A stretch of DNA of 64,000 bases from Streptomyces pinistramenti (GCF_020564935.1 NZ_JAJCXB010000011.1:1-64000), one strand, 5' to 3'; shown: positions 23,674 through 32,318, counted from the first letter of the stretch. Numbers and translations: made by a program. Notes: generated by a model not told the origin, from the letters alone.

Positions 23674-23698
23674 TCAACTCCCTTGGAAAGGCGGCTCG

Positions 23699-24277
23699 TT
23701 GCATCACCATGGATACCTCTGGGTGGGGCCGAAGCGGCTCCCGGAGCGAGGGGCGCGGCCGTACGGGCCGGACGGCGGCGGGGTGGACGGCGTCCACTTC
23801 GACCGGGAGGGCATCCGTCGGCCGCCGCCCGCGACGGAACCGGCCGCGACGAGTCCGCCGGATGTGATCGAGCGGTACCGGCGGGCCGCGATCGAGTGGC
23901 GTACGAGCGAGGTGCCGCCGATCGAGGTGGCGCTGTGGCTCACAAAACCGGCCACGGCGATCCGGGGAACCTGGCAGGATCCGGAGGGCGCCGCGGCCTG
24001 GCTCACCGAACAACTTGCCCTCCACGCCGCCCGGTTCGCATCCGAGCAGGACCGCGAAGCCGTCCGGCTGTCGCTGAAGGCCGCCGCGGCCGCCGACCGG
24101 CTCGCTCGCGGGCAGGACGTGGTGTACGGGTTCTACCTCGGGCGCCCGCTGTTCCTGTCGCTGGGAGTGGTGACCTGTTCGCCGAACCGTGTGCGTGCTG
24201 AACTGGGCTGTCCCTTGGGGCGCGCCGGGCAGAGGGCGGGGGCGTGGCCGGTGGCGGCGCCGTCCACCGGAGTATGA
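23699..24277 (+). CDS. Hypothetical protein (192 aa)
   Basis: The coding pattern is convincing from YLWVGPKRLPERG onward, through VIERYRRAAIEWRTSEVPPIEVALWL near residue 60 and a DREAVRLSLKAAAAADRLARGQDVVYGFYL segment, to a CSPNR motif near residue 160. No domain recognised; cytoplasmic and helix-rich. I chose TTG 23699 because GGAAAGG lies 7 nt upstream. A GTG near 23783 would drop the conserved-looking N-terminus. Streptomyces homologues are expected, but I cannot name a function. Confidence 0.65.
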   Translation: MHHHGYLWVGPKRLPERGARPYGPDGGGVDGVHFDREGIRRPPPATEPAATSPPDVIERYRRAAIEWRTSEVPPIEVALWLTKPATAIRGTWQDPEGAAAWLTEQLALHAARFASEQDREAVRLSLKAAAAADRLARGQDVVYGFYLGRPLFLSLGVVTCSPNRVRAELGCPLGRAGQRAGAWPVAAPSTGV

Positions 24278-24327
24278 GCAGGTACGGCAGCAGGTAGCGA
24301 CACCGGCAAAAGGCCATGGAGGCAAGC

Positions 24328-24795
24328 GTGGTGGCACGTCCAGGACCCCGCCTGATCCTGCTCTGCGGCCTGCCCGGTGCGGGGAAGACGACGCCGGCCA
24401 GGCGGCTTGCCGGTGAGATTCCGGCCGTGCGGCTGTGTCCGGACGAGTGGCTGGCCGATCTCGGCATCGGGTTCGAGGACGAGGAGACGCGCGAGCGGCT
24501 GGAGGGGCGGTTCTGGGTCCATGCCCAGGTTCTGCTGCGGCGGGGCCAGACCGTGATTCTGGAGTTCGGCTTCTGGGCGCGCTCGGAGCGGGACGAGAAG
24601 CGGCTCGGTGCGCGGGCGCTCGGCGTCCCGGTCGAACTGCGCTACCTGGCGGCGCCGCTCGACGAACTGCACCGCCGCCTCCACGCCCGTAATGGGGAGG
24701 GCGCGTTCGGCGCGGTCCCGGTCGCCCGCGAGATGCTCGACGCGTACGCGGGCCTCTTCCAGGCTCCGGGCTTGTGCCGAACTCGCCCTCTATGA
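24328..24795 (+). CDS. P-loop kinase-like ATPase with frameshifted C-terminus
   Basis: AAA/zeta-toxin-like P-loop protein. Walker A GLPGAGKTTPARRLA near residue 13 (Pro replaces the usual Leu after GKTT) and a CPDEWL segment near residue 37, as in small nucleoside/metabolite kinases. The product ends in APGLCRTRPL. Reading the +1 frame from about 24770 restores CAELALYDEPLAP and a stop at 24814, which looks like the natural C-terminus, so one base appears inserted or two lost. GTG 24328 has GGAGG 5 nt upstream. Activity may survive. Confidence 0.7.
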   Translation: MVARPGPRLILLCGLPGAGKTTPARRLAGEIPAVRLCPDEWLADLGIGFEDEETRERLEGRFWVHAQVLLRRGQTVILEFGFWARSERDEKRLGARALGVPVELRYLAAPLDELHRRLHARNGEGAFGAVPVAREMLDAYAGLFQAPGLCRTRPL

Positions 24796-24850
24796 CGAGC
24801 CGTTGGCGCCCTGAACGGGGGCCCCGCGCCGGTCCCGCCCGTGGGCTCGC

Positions 24851-26074
24851 TCACCCCTCCCGCCGCACCCCCGGTGCGAAGCCGTGCCGCCGAGCGGTCG
24901 TGACGATCGCCAGCGCGACGGCGGCCAGCGCCAGCAGTACCCACGGGAACACGCCGGGCCCCGAGGACTGGAGCAGCATCCCGCCGAAGGCGCCGCCGCC
25001 GAAGATGGCGAGATTGAACGAGGTGGTGAGCATGGCGTTGGCGACGTCCGTGTCGTTGCCCGCCGCGTCCGCCGATGCCGTCTGGAGCTGGGTGGCCGAT
25101 CCGCCGAAGGCGAAGCCCCACACCAGGACGGCCAGGCAGAAGGCCACCGGGTGGCGCGCCACGAGGGCGAAGGCGAGGGCGGCCAGGCCGAACGCGGCCA
25201 CGCTGCCCAGCGTCAGCACCCGCAGTGCGCGGTCGACGAGGACGCCGGTCACCCAGATTCCGGCCAGCGCGGCGAGCCCGAACAGCAGCAGGGCGATGTC
25301 CACGCGGAGGCCGACGCCGGCGTAGGAGGTGAAGGGGGCGATGTAGGTGTAGAGGATGTTGTGCGCGAGCATCCAGCTGAACACCACCGCCAGAATCGGC
25401 GGGATTCCCGGGGCCAGCAGCACGCGCAGCAGGGGGGTACGGCTGCCGGCGGCCTGCCCCGGCACGTCGGGGACCTTCGCCAGCGCGAAGAGGGACAGGG
25501 CGACCGAGAAGACCGTCATGGCGCCGAAGGCCCAGCGCCAGCCGACGAGGGAACCGGCGAACGCGCCCAGCGGTGTGCCGATCGACAGTGCCACCGGTGT
25601 GCCGGCCATCGCGACGGCGAGCGCCTTCCCCTTCTGCCCCGGCGGCGCGATGCTGCGTGCGTACCCGGCCAGCATCGCCCACAGCAGCCCGGAGAACGCG
25701 CCTGCCGTGAACCGTGCGACGAGGGCGGTCGTGTAGTCGCCCGACAGTGCCGTCACGGCGTTGGTGGCGGCGAACCCGATGATGCCGGTGAGCAGCAGGG
25801 GCTTGCGGCGTATGCCCCTGGTGAGGGCGGTGGCCGGGATCGCGGCCAGCACCGTTCCCGCCGCGTAGGCGCTCACCAGCTGGCCGGCTCCGGACGCGGT
25901 CACGTCGAGCCCGCGGGCGATCTCCGGGAGCAGGCCGGCGGGGAGCGTCTCGGTCATGATGACGACGAATCCGGTCCAGGCCATCGCCAACAGCGCGGCC
26001 CACGGCAGGCGTTGGCCCGGCGGCGCCGCCTCGCGCTCGTCGTGGACGGGCGGTGCGTCATGCGTGCTGCTCAC
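24851..26074 (-). CDS. MFS transporter (DHA1/AraJ-like)
   Basis: 407-aa major facilitator with 12 hydrophobic segments. Motif features of the DHA1 sugar/drug efflux group include FVVIMTETLPAGLLPEIARGL in TM1 and RGIRRKPLLLTG in the loop between TM2 and TM3. An exporter of small drugs or sugars is likely. GTG 26074 has GAGGGG 6 nt upstream. It diverges from a TetR gene; two related operator-like sequences occupy the shared promoter, implying repression by that TetR and induction by a substrate. Confidence 0.88.
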   Translation of the reverse strand: MSSTHDAPPVHDEREAAPPGQRLPWAALLAMAWTGFVVIMTETLPAGLLPEIARGLDVTASGAGQLVSAYAAGTVLAAIPATALTRGIRRKPLLLTGIIGFAATNAVTALSGDYTTALVARFTAGAFSGLLWAMLAGYARSIAPPGQKGKALAVAMAGTPVALSIGTPLGAFAGSLVGWRWAFGAMTVFSVALSLFALAKVPDVPGQAAGSRTPLLRVLLAPGIPPILAVVFSWMLAHNILYTYIAPFTSYAGVGLRVDIALLLFGLAALAGIWVTGVLVDRALRVLTLGSVAAFGLAALAFALVARHPVAFCLAVLVWGFAFGGSATQLQTASADAAGNDTDVANAMLTTSFNLAIFGGGAFGGMLLQSSGPGVFPWVLLALAAVALAIVTTARRHGFAPGVRREG

Positions 26075-26094
26075 GGTGGTCCCCTCGGGTCGGG

Positions 26095-26124
26095 CTAGTT
26101 ATGGATCGATTGATCCGTAACTAG
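26095..26124. promoter_or_regulatory. Candidate TetR operator 1 (MFS promoter)
   Basis: 13-bp arms CTAGTTATGGATC / GATCCGTAACTAG around a 4-nt centre (GATT), with one mismatch. It lies 21 bp upstream of the MFS start, where repressor binding would block transcription. Confidence 0.75.
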
Positions 26125-26158
26125 ACCACGCCCGGGGTGTCCCTCGTCAAGAACTTTC

Positions 26159-26179
26159 TGGATCGACTATTCTGTAAGT
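26159..26179. promoter_or_regulatory. Candidate TetR operator 2 (tetR promoter)
   Basis: 21-bp stretch matching the core of operator 1 at 16 of 21 positions in the same orientation, 64 bp away. A weaker second site could let the TetR control its own gene. Confidence 0.6.
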
Positions 26180-26265
26180 CGGCGGCTTCGGGGCCCGGGC
26201 TTCGGCGCAGGGGCTCGATCCGCCGGCTCGGACGTGTCGACCGACCAGGAAGGGGCGCGGAGCCG

Positions 26266-26883
26266 ATGGCGCGAACGGGAAGGCCCCGGGGGTTCGACAC
26301 CGGGCAGGCCGTCGACGCGGCGCTGGCGCTCTTTTGGCAGTACGGCTACGAGTCGACCTCGCTGGCGCAACTGCGGGAGGCGATGGGTATCTCGTCCGCC
26401 AGCTTCTACGCCGCGTTCTCGTCGAAGGAGCAGCTCTTCGAAGCGGTCGTGCAGCGCTATCTGTCCACCTACGGGCAGGTCACCGCCGTCGCCGCCGACG
26501 AAGCGCTCGCCCCGCGCGAGGCGATCGAGCAGACACTCCGCCGCTCCGTCCGCATGCAGACCGACCCGTCGCACCCCAGCGGCTGCCTGGTGGTGCTGGC
26601 CGAATCGACCTGCGCATCCGGGAACCAGCGGGTCCGCGACCTGCTCGCCGACCGCAGGGCCTGGGACCGCCGGAACATGACGGCCTGCGTCGAACGCGCC
26701 GTCACCCGCGGTGAACTCCCGCCCGGCACGGACCCGAAGGCGCTCGCAGCCGTATTCCACAGTTTTCTGCTGGGGCTCTCCACCCAGGCACGCGACGGCG
26801 TCCCGGCAGCGGACCTCGACGCGTCCGTGACGCACGTGATGCGGGTGTGGGACGGCATGGCTTCGGCTTTGCATCCGGTGTGA
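26266..26883 (+). CDS. TetR/AcrR family transcriptional regulator
   Basis: 205-aa regulator with the TetR helix-turn-helix in residues 5-52 (TGRPRGFDTGQAVDAALALF, then SLAQLREAMGISSASFYAAF). The C-terminal domain contains SHPSGCLVVLAESTCAS, typical of the TetR_C subgroup near AcrR/YxaF-type repressors. ATG 26266 has AGGAAGGGG upstream; the extension back to 26137 is non-conserved. It controls, by inference, the divergent MFS gene. Confidence 0.88.
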   Translation: MARTGRPRGFDTGQAVDAALALFWQYGYESTSLAQLREAMGISSASFYAAFSSKEQLFEAVVQRYLSTYGQVTAVAADEALAPREAIEQTLRRSVRMQTDPSHPSGCLVVLAESTCASGNQRVRDLLADRRAWDRRNMTACVERAVTRGELPPGTDPKALAAVFHSFLLGLSTQARDGVPAADLDASVTHVMRVWDGMASALHPV

Positions 26884-26955
26884 GTGCCGGGGGCGGGGCC
26901 GGATGCTGCCCCCCGTCCCCCCACGCGACAACCCTGACGGCCACCCGGCGCAAGC

Positions 26956-27402
26956 ATGCAAGCATTCCGCATGCTTCTTGTGCTTTTCGGGCTACCCGCC
27001 GTGGTGGTACTCCTCGCGCTGACCCTGCTGCTGGCCGGTCATGCCAGGAGGCGGCTGCGGGGCGGGGGCGGAGTGCGGCTGGCCAGTCCCAAGCCGTGGG
27101 CGTTGGTGTGCGGTCTTGCGGTGGCCGGGGCGTTTTTGGTGTTCGCGTATGCGGAGGGGGCCTACTCGCCGGGGTTTTACGGGGACAAGACCTGTATGTG
27201 GCGGATGGGGGTGCGGGCGCACCCGTCCTCGTACAGCTACTTTCCGCTCAGCACGGTGTGCAGCGGGGGTGTGGAGATCGTTCCTGGCTGGGTGAATCCG
27301 GTGCTGGCGGGGCTGGGGGTGCTCGCGGTGGTGGCGTGCGTGGCGTTGCCGGTCGCGGCGGTGGTGCGGTGGCGGCGGCCGGTGGGGGACCGGGCTGCCT
27401 GA
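26956..27402 (+). CDS. Hypothetical membrane protein (148 aa)
   Basis: Three hydrophobic segments (about residues 5-27, 48-66 and 112-135) with an extracytoplasmic loop holding two Cys (KTCMWRMG and STVCSGG), which could form a disulfide. No family recognised. The start is uncertain: ATG 26956 or ATG 26971, both inside a palindrome (26952-26976) and without a clear ribosome site. Confidence 0.65.
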   Translation: MQAFRMLLVLFGLPAVVVLLALTLLLAGHARRRLRGGGGVRLASPKPWALVCGLAVAGAFLVFAYAEGAYSPGFYGDKTCMWRMGVRAHPSSYSYFPLSTVCSGGVEIVPGWVNPVLAGLGVLAVVACVALPVAAVVRWRRPVGDRAA

Positions 27403-27613
27403 CCGTGGGCGGGCGGCGCGGCGGAACTCCGGGAGTTTCAGGGCGTGTTCCGGCCCACGGACCTGACCGCTCCGCCCGCGTGGAGGCGGGTGATGCGCTG
27501 CTGGGCGGCGAGGCCGACGACACAGCCTGGTGACGTATCAGGCGACGTCCGCCGCGCAGTGGGGGACGTGCCTCAAACGCCGTGGGGCTGTTGATCTCTG
27601 CCATCATCGGCGG

Positions 27614-27985
27614 ATGCTGAGCATCGGAACGATCGTGATGGGGGCTGCTGATGTGCGGCGGGCCGCGGAGTTCTGGAGCCGGGCACTGGGCTACGTCCCT
27701 CGCGACGGCGAGGTGGAGGACGACTGGGCGGTCCTGGTGCCGGCCGACGGTTCCGGTGCCGCACTGGCCCTCGGCCTCAGTACGACGCCCGTGCAGGAAC
27801 ACCCGAGAGTCCACCTCGACCTCTATGCCGGCGGCGCCGCCGATCAGGAAGCCGAAGTGGCGCGACTGATGTCCCTGGGCGCTGGACGCGTCGACTGGGA
27901 TGCGTATCCGGATGACGCCGACTTCGTCGTGCTCGCCGACCCCGAGGGCAACCGCTTCTGCGTCATCGACACCGGCCACAGCTGA
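27614..27985 (+). CDS. VOC/glyoxalase-like family protein
   Basis: 123-aa single-domain vicinal oxygen chelate protein with two beta-alpha-beta modules. The motifs are RRAAEFWSRALGY near residue 17 and the C-terminal FVVLADPEGNRFCVID. HLDLYAGG near residue 61 supplies the usual His. The metal-binding set is incomplete for a true glyoxalase I, so it may be a dioxygenase-like or antibiotic-binding relative. ATG 27614 is preferred; the 28 residues upstream are not VOC-like. Confidence 0.82.
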   Translation: MLSIGTIVMGAADVRRAAEFWSRALGYVPRDGEVEDDWAVLVPADGSGAALALGLSTTPVQEHPRVHLDLYAGGAADQEAEVARLMSLGAGRVDWDAYPDDADFVVLADPEGNRFCVIDTGHS

Positions 27986-28025
27986 CCGACACGGGGACGG
28001 CGGAACGCATGCGGGTGCGCGCGAC

Positions 28026-28071
28026 GGGTCCGTGAAGTCCTGTCCGGCTCGCGGCAGGGCTTCACGGACCC
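28026..28071. terminator. Bidirectional hairpin between VOC gene and lysA-like gene
   Basis: 17-position stem: 12 perfect pairs (28026-28037 / 28060-28071), one G-T pair, then 4 more pairs, closing a 12-nt loop. It lies between convergent stop codons. Confidence 0.85.
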
Positions 28072-28079
28072 GCGCTGGC

Positions 28080-29414
28080 TCAGAACCCCACGTCCCGGCT
28101 GCGGAAGTCGTCCAGCGATTCCCGCCGTACGAGCAGCCGGGCCCGGCCTTCGTGGACGGCCACCACCGGGGGGCGTCCCACCAGGTTGTAGCCCGAGGCC
28201 ATCGACAGCTGGTACGCGCCGGCCACCGGCACCGCCAGCAGGTCGCCGGGCCGGACGTCGGCGGGCAGCGGCACGTCGGATGCGAGGATGTCGCCCGCCT
28301 CGCAGTGCCGTCCGACGACCGTCGCCCGGCACGTCGCGGTGTCCGGGCGGCGGCCGATCAGGCGCGGTGCGTAGCGCACTCCGTAGAGGGCCGGGCGCGG
28401 GTTGTCGCTCATCCCGCCGTCGACCGCGACGAACACCTGGCCTCCGGTGCGCTTGACGGCCAGCACCCGGTACAGCGCGATGCCGGCCGGGCCTGCCACC
28501 GCGCGACCGGGCTCGATGATCAGGCGGGGCACGGTCAGGCCGGCCGCCGCGCAGCTCTCGATGAGTTCGGTGCGCAGCCTGCGGGCCAGTGCCGTGAGGT
28601 CGAGGGCGGGCTCGCCCGGCCGGTAGGCGATGCCGTGGCCGCCGCCCATGTCCAGCTCGGGCAGCACGACGCCGTGCGTGTCGCGGATGCGGGCCATCAG
28701 GCCCACGACCCTGCGCAGCGCCGCGAGGTACGGCTTGACGCTGGTGATCTGGGAGCCGATGTGGCAGTGCAGGCCGGTCAGTTGGAGCTGCGGCTGGCCG
28801 ATGATCCTGGCGATGGCGTGCTGCGCGGAGCCGTCGGTGAGGGACAGGCCGAACTTCTGCCCGTCCGTTCCGGTACGGATCTTCTCGTGGCCGCCCGCGG
28901 AGATGCCGGGGACGACGCGGACCATCACCTTCTGGTGGCCCTTGGGCCCGACCGCGGAGGCCAGCCGGGCGATCTCGGACGGGCTGTCGATGACGATCCG
29001 GCCCACGCCGAGCCGCAGCGCGGCCTCCATGTCGTGCGGCGACTTGGCGTTGCCGTGCAGCACGATCTGATCCGGCGGGAAGCCGGCCGTCACCGCGAGT
29101 TCCAGCTCGCCGGCCGAGCACACGTCGAGCCCGAGCCCTTCCTCGTCGACCCAGCGCACCATGGCCCGGGAGAGGAACGCCTTGGCCGCGTAGAGCACGT
29201 CGGCGTCGGGGAAGGCGTCGCGGTACATCCGGCAGCGGGCCCGGATCTCGCCCTCGTCCAGGAGGTAGACGGGGGTGCCGAAGCGTTCGGCCGTCTCGGC
29301 CAGAGCGACCCCGGCGACGGCCAGGCCGCCGTCGGGGAGGCGGGTGGTGGAGGCCGGCCAGACGGACAGGTCGTCGGCGTCGGCGGGGAGTTGGGGGAGA
29401 ACTGCTGTGGTCAT
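28080..29414 (-). CDS. Diaminopimelate decarboxylase-like PLP enzyme
   Basis: Fold-III PLP decarboxylase of the LysA/ornithine decarboxylase group, 444 aa. The PLP lysine is K78 in VLYAAKAF. HCHIGSQ, a GGGHG loop and EPGRAV contact the phosphate, and HCEAGDIL carries the active-site Cys/Asp from the partner subunit. The Arg and Tyr positions for the diaminopimelate carboxylate look LysA-like. Most streptomycetes also have a main lysA beside hom/thrC, so this is probably a second paralogue; substrate not certain. Starts at ATG 29414 with AAGGGG upstream, 14 nt after the SAV_915-type gene. Confidence 0.85.
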   Translation of the reverse strand: MTTAVLPQLPADADDLSVWPASTTRLPDGGLAVAGVALAETAERFGTPVYLLDEGEIRARCRMYRDAFPDADVLYAAKAFLSRAMVRWVDEEGLGLDVCSAGELELAVTAGFPPDQIVLHGNAKSPHDMEAALRLGVGRIVIDSPSEIARLASAVGPKGHQKVMVRVVPGISAGGHEKIRTGTDGQKFGLSLTDGSAQHAIARIIGQPQLQLTGLHCHIGSQITSVKPYLAALRRVVGLMARIRDTHGVVLPELDMGGGHGIAYRPGEPALDLTALARRLRTELIESCAAAGLTVPRLIIEPGRAVAGPAGIALYRVLAVKRTGGQVFVAVDGGMSDNPRPALYGVRYAPRLIGRRPDTATCRATVVGRHCEAGDILASDVPLPADVRPGDLLAVPVAGAYQLSMASGYNLVGRPPVVAVHEGRARLLVRRESLDDFRSRDVGF

Positions 29415-29428
29415 GGAATGAGGCCCCT

Positions 29429-29782
29429 TCAGGCGGTCCTGGCCGCGCGCCGGCCGTCGGGCGATGACGTGCGTGAGGCGGCGGGCGCGGCCGCGACCTG
29501 GGCGGCGGTGAACGTCGGGTCGACGGTCAGCAGCCGCATTCCCAGCGGCCTGGTCATCGCGCGCAGGACGGGTCCGGAGAGCCGGACCCAGGGCTGGTCG
29601 GTGCCGAGCGTGGCGGCCAGGCGTTCCCGGCTGGTGAAGGCGACGGCGGTGTGGGTGCCCAGCGGGGTACGGAACATGCGTACCGCCACCCCCACTCCTC
29701 CCGGCCGGACGGGCACGTACAGGGGTCCGGCCGGGACCGGTTCTTCCGGCTCGGGGTCGTCGTCGTACTCGTACAGGCACAT
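29429..29782 (-). CDS. SAV_915 family (SseB-like) protein
   Basis: 117-aa protein resembling the Streptomyces SAV_915 family: acidic start (MCLYEYDDDPEPEEP), then a beta-rich SseB-like core with GTHTAVAFTSRERLAATLG near residue 42 and VDPTF near residue 87. GGGAG lies 6 nt before the ATG. It is probably in an operon with the lysA-like gene (14-nt gap). Function unknown. Confidence 0.75.
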   Translation of the reverse strand: MCLYEYDDDPEPEEPVPAGPLYVPVRPGGVGVAVRMFRTPLGTHTAVAFTSRERLAATLGTDQPWVRLSGPVLRAMTRPLGMRLLTVDPTFTAAQVAAAPAASRTSSPDGRRAARTA

Positions 29783-30050
29783 GGCGGTCTCCCTGCGGGA
29801 TCACGGATGGTGCGCCCGGGATGCGGGGAGGCAAGCCCGTGGCGCGCACCGAAGGTATCCCCGCTGTGCGGCGGCTACCGCACTCTCATGACGGGACCTT
29901 GACGGCTGCCGTCCCGGCCCTTGCGGATCACTGACGGCGGATCGTTGACGGGGGGCGCGTCCGACGTGCGCAGGGCCGGGTGTGGCGGGTGGGTACCGTT
30001 GCGGCGAGCGGCGGAAGCCGGTCATCGGCGCGGAATCGGGAGAGTGGTGC

Positions 30051-30269
30051 GTGGTGCTGGGAGAGCTGGGGTCCGTGGGAGCGGTGCTGCTCGGGATAGT
30101 GGTGCTGGTGGTGTACTTCCTGCCGTCCTACATCGGGTTCTACCGGCGCATCGACAACCGGTGGCTGGTGCTGGTCATCAACGTGCTGTTCGGGGCCACG
30201 TTCGTGGGCTGGCTGGTGGCGCTGTTCCTGGCCACGCGGAAGACGCGGGTCCGGCAGCAGGCGGCGTGA
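30051..30269 (+). CDS. Superinfection-immunity-like small membrane protein
   Basis: 72 aa, two hydrophobic helices. The pattern VVYFLPSYIGFYRRIDNR followed by LVINVLFGATFVGWLVAL matches the superinfection immunity (T4 Imm-like) family, which is also common in chromosomes without phage. GTG 30051 has GGGAGAG upstream. Its 3' half overlaps the opposite-strand extension of the SIS-domain pseudogene. Confidence 0.78.
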   Translation: MVLGELGSVGAVLLGIVVLVVYFLPSYIGFYRRIDNRWLVLVINVLFGATFVGWLVALFLATRKTRVRQQAA

Positions 30270-31014
30270 GCACGGGGCGGGCCCGCGCCGCCGCGGGAGT
30301 GCCCTACGGCGTCTCCCCGCGTCCCCCGCGACTTCGGCTGCGGAGCGAGCAACTGCTCGCGGAGCGCCGTGAGGTGATGCGGGGTCTCCCCTGCGCGGGT
30401 CTCGTCCAGTGTCGTCGGAGCGAGCAGCAGGGCATCCGTGACCACCAGGCCGGCCGGTGATCCGGCGGTGACGCCGGTGGGGGTGTGCGGCGCGGCCCCC
30501 AAGGTTTCCCCCAGCACGTCGGTGACGAAGACGGCCTTGGCGCCGACCGCGCGGGCCCGCTCCACCAGCACCGTGAACTCGTCCAGCGGGCGCCCCGGCG
30601 GGAAGACCACCACCGTGTCGCCGCGGCCCAGCGGCAGCAGCGCGTCGGCGAGCGCGAAGCCGGTGGCGCCCAGGAAAAGGGCCCGGCGGCCGGTTCTGGC
30701 GAGCATCAACGCGAGGCGGCGGGCGGCGAGTTCGGAGGCGGCGACGCCGTAGCAGAACACCTCGCCGGCCGGTGCGAGGGCGGCCGCCGTGCGCTGGAAG
30801 GACGCGGTTCCGGTCAGCCGCCGGGCGCACCCGATGCGTTCCTCCGCCTCGTCGAAGACGTCGTCCCAGATGCCCGCAGGTCCTGGCCGACGTGGGCGAT
30901 GCGCTGCCGCAGCCGGACCTCGGCGGCCAGGCCGCGCGTGCGGCCGGTGACGTCGTCCGCGGGCCGTCCCGCGGGTCCGGCCCGCGACGTTTCTGGAGTC
31001 TCCATCACCGCCAT
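30140..31014 (-). pseudogene. SIS-domain (RpiR-like) regulator, frameshifted
   Basis: A SIS phosphosugar-binding domain is clear: GEVFCYGVAASELAARRLAL, then RALFLGATGFALADALLPLG and GDTVVVFPPGRPLDEF. Its upstream part lies in another frame: from ATG 31014 one frame reads LRQRIAHVGQDLRA, and the continuation IWDDVFDEAEERIG needs a one-base shift at about 30870-30885. No helix-turn-helix precedes the domain, although RpiR-type regulators have one. The C-terminus also runs on past its natural-looking end (LTALREQLLAPQ) into an arginine-rich tail over the opposite gene. I read it as a decaying regulator. Confidence 0.68.
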
Positions 31015-31041
31015 TGACTTCCGCGTGACCGCCGTTACTCT
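31014..31041 (+). promoter_or_regulatory. Promoter of C45 hydrolase gene
   Basis: TTGACT (31014-31019) and TACTCT (31036-31041) with a 16-nt spacer, about 75 nt before the ATG. It coincides with the start of the divergent pseudogene. Confidence 0.5.
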
Positions 31042-31115
31042 CCTGGGCGACGCATTTCAAGAGAGCCACTCACGGAAATCGACGTTACGGCAGCGGGCCC
31101 TGCGCAGGGAGACAC

Positions 31116-32318
31116 ATGGCACAGCGCACCCTTCCGGTCATCGAGATCTCCGGCCCGCCGGCCGAGCGCGGCCGCCGGTACGGCGAGGCGGTGCGCGAGC
31201 GCATCCACGCCGCGACCGCCTACTACGAAGCCGCCTTCGGCGCCTCCAGCGGCCTGACCTGGGAACAGGTCACCGCCCGCGCCGCCCGCTGGCTGGCACC
31301 GGTCCGCGACTTCGCCCCGCACCTGGTCGAGGAGATGCAGGGCATCGCCGACGGCGCCGGGGTCGGCCTGCTCGACATCCTCGCCCTCAACGCCCGCGGC
31401 GAGATCATCTACGACAAATCGTTCACCGCGATGGCCACGGACGGCGGCGCGCACCCGGGCACCGCCGACGCCGGTGAGCCCGCCGAAGGCTGCACCTCCT
31501 TCGCCGCGTTCGGCGAGGCCGGCGGCGACGGGCACGTCTGGGCCGGGCAGAACTGGGACTGGCGGGCCGGTGTCGCCGACACCGTCGTCCTGCTCCGGAT
31601 CGTGCAGCCGCCGAAACCGACCCTGATCATGCAGGTCGAGGCCGGGCAGATCGGCCGCCAGGGCGCCAACTCCGCCGGTATCGCCCTGAACGCCAACGGT
31701 CTCGGCGGCCGCTTCGACGACGCGATCGGACTGCCGCAGACCGTCGTACGGCGCAGCGCCCTGGACCGGCACAGCATCACCGACGCCCTCGACGTGCTGT
31801 GCCGCACCCGCGCGCACATCGCCAGCAACGCCCTGCTGACCTGCCGCGAAGGCTTCGCCATCGACCTGGAGACCACCCCGGCGGGGCACGGCTGGATGTA
31901 CCCCACCGACGGTCTGCTGGTGCACGGCAACCACTACCAGGCGGGCATCCCGGCCGCGCTCGCCGCCGGATACCGCCCGATGGCGTCCGGCTCGCTGGTA
32001 CGGGTGCCGCGCGCCGAGGCCGGACTGCGCGCGCTGCGCACCTCCACCGGGCCCGACGACTCCCGCCGGATCATCCGGGAGGCGATGTCGGACCACCTCG
32101 GCCACCCCGCATCGCTGTGCACCCACCCCGATCCCCGCACACCCCCGCTCAAACGCTGGGCCACGCTGGTCTCCTCCTGCGTCGACCTGACCACCGGCGA
32201 CTACCACGCCACGGCCGGCACCCCCTGCGATCACCCCTACCAGCGCCTGCCGTGGAATCTCTACGACGGCCCCGGCGCACCCGCGGACCGCCGCCGGGAC
32301 ACGGGAGCCCGCCGATGA
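31116..32318 (+). CDS. C45 family autoproteolytic acyltransferase/hydrolase
   Basis: 400-aa Ntn-hydrolase related to isopenicillin-N acyltransferase. The N-terminal pattern ISGPPAERGRRYGEAVRERI is typical of peptidase family C45. The proposed autocleavage nucleophile is Cys126 in EGCTSF, followed by GQNWDWR near residue 148 (oxyanion). It would mature into two chains and cleave or transfer acyl groups on amides; substrate unknown. GGGAG lies shortly before the ATG. It is divergent from the broken SIS regulator, which may once have controlled it. Confidence 0.85.
   Translation: MAQRTLPVIEISGPPAERGRRYGEAVRERIHAATAYYEAAFGASSGLTWEQVTARAARWLAPVRDFAPHLVEEMQGIADGAGVGLLDILALNARGEIIYDKSFTAMATDGGAHPGTADAGEPAEGCTSFAAFGEAGGDGHVWAGQNWDWRAGVADTVVLLRIVQPPKPTLIMQVEAGQIGRQGANSAGIALNANGLGGRFDDAIGLPQTVVRRSALDRHSITDALDVLCRTRAHIASNALLTCREGFAIDLETTPAGHGWMYPTDGLLVHGNHYQAGIPAALAAGYRPMASGSLVRVPRAEAGLRALRTSTGPDDSRRIIREAMSDHLGHPASLCTHPDPRTPPLKRWATLVSSCVDLTTGDYHATAGTPCDHPYQRLPWNLYDGPGAPADRRRDTGARR

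Noticed and set aside
26952-26976. Palindrome AAGCATGC-N9-GCATGCTT over the start of the 148-aa membrane protein
   Set aside because: Short, inside the coding start, and no regulator nearby; could be chance.
27403-27613. Possible gene upstream of the VOC gene (frame 26847-27533 or the extension from 27530)
   Set aside because: Gly/Arg-rich shadow frames without motif; the VOC domain begins at 27614.
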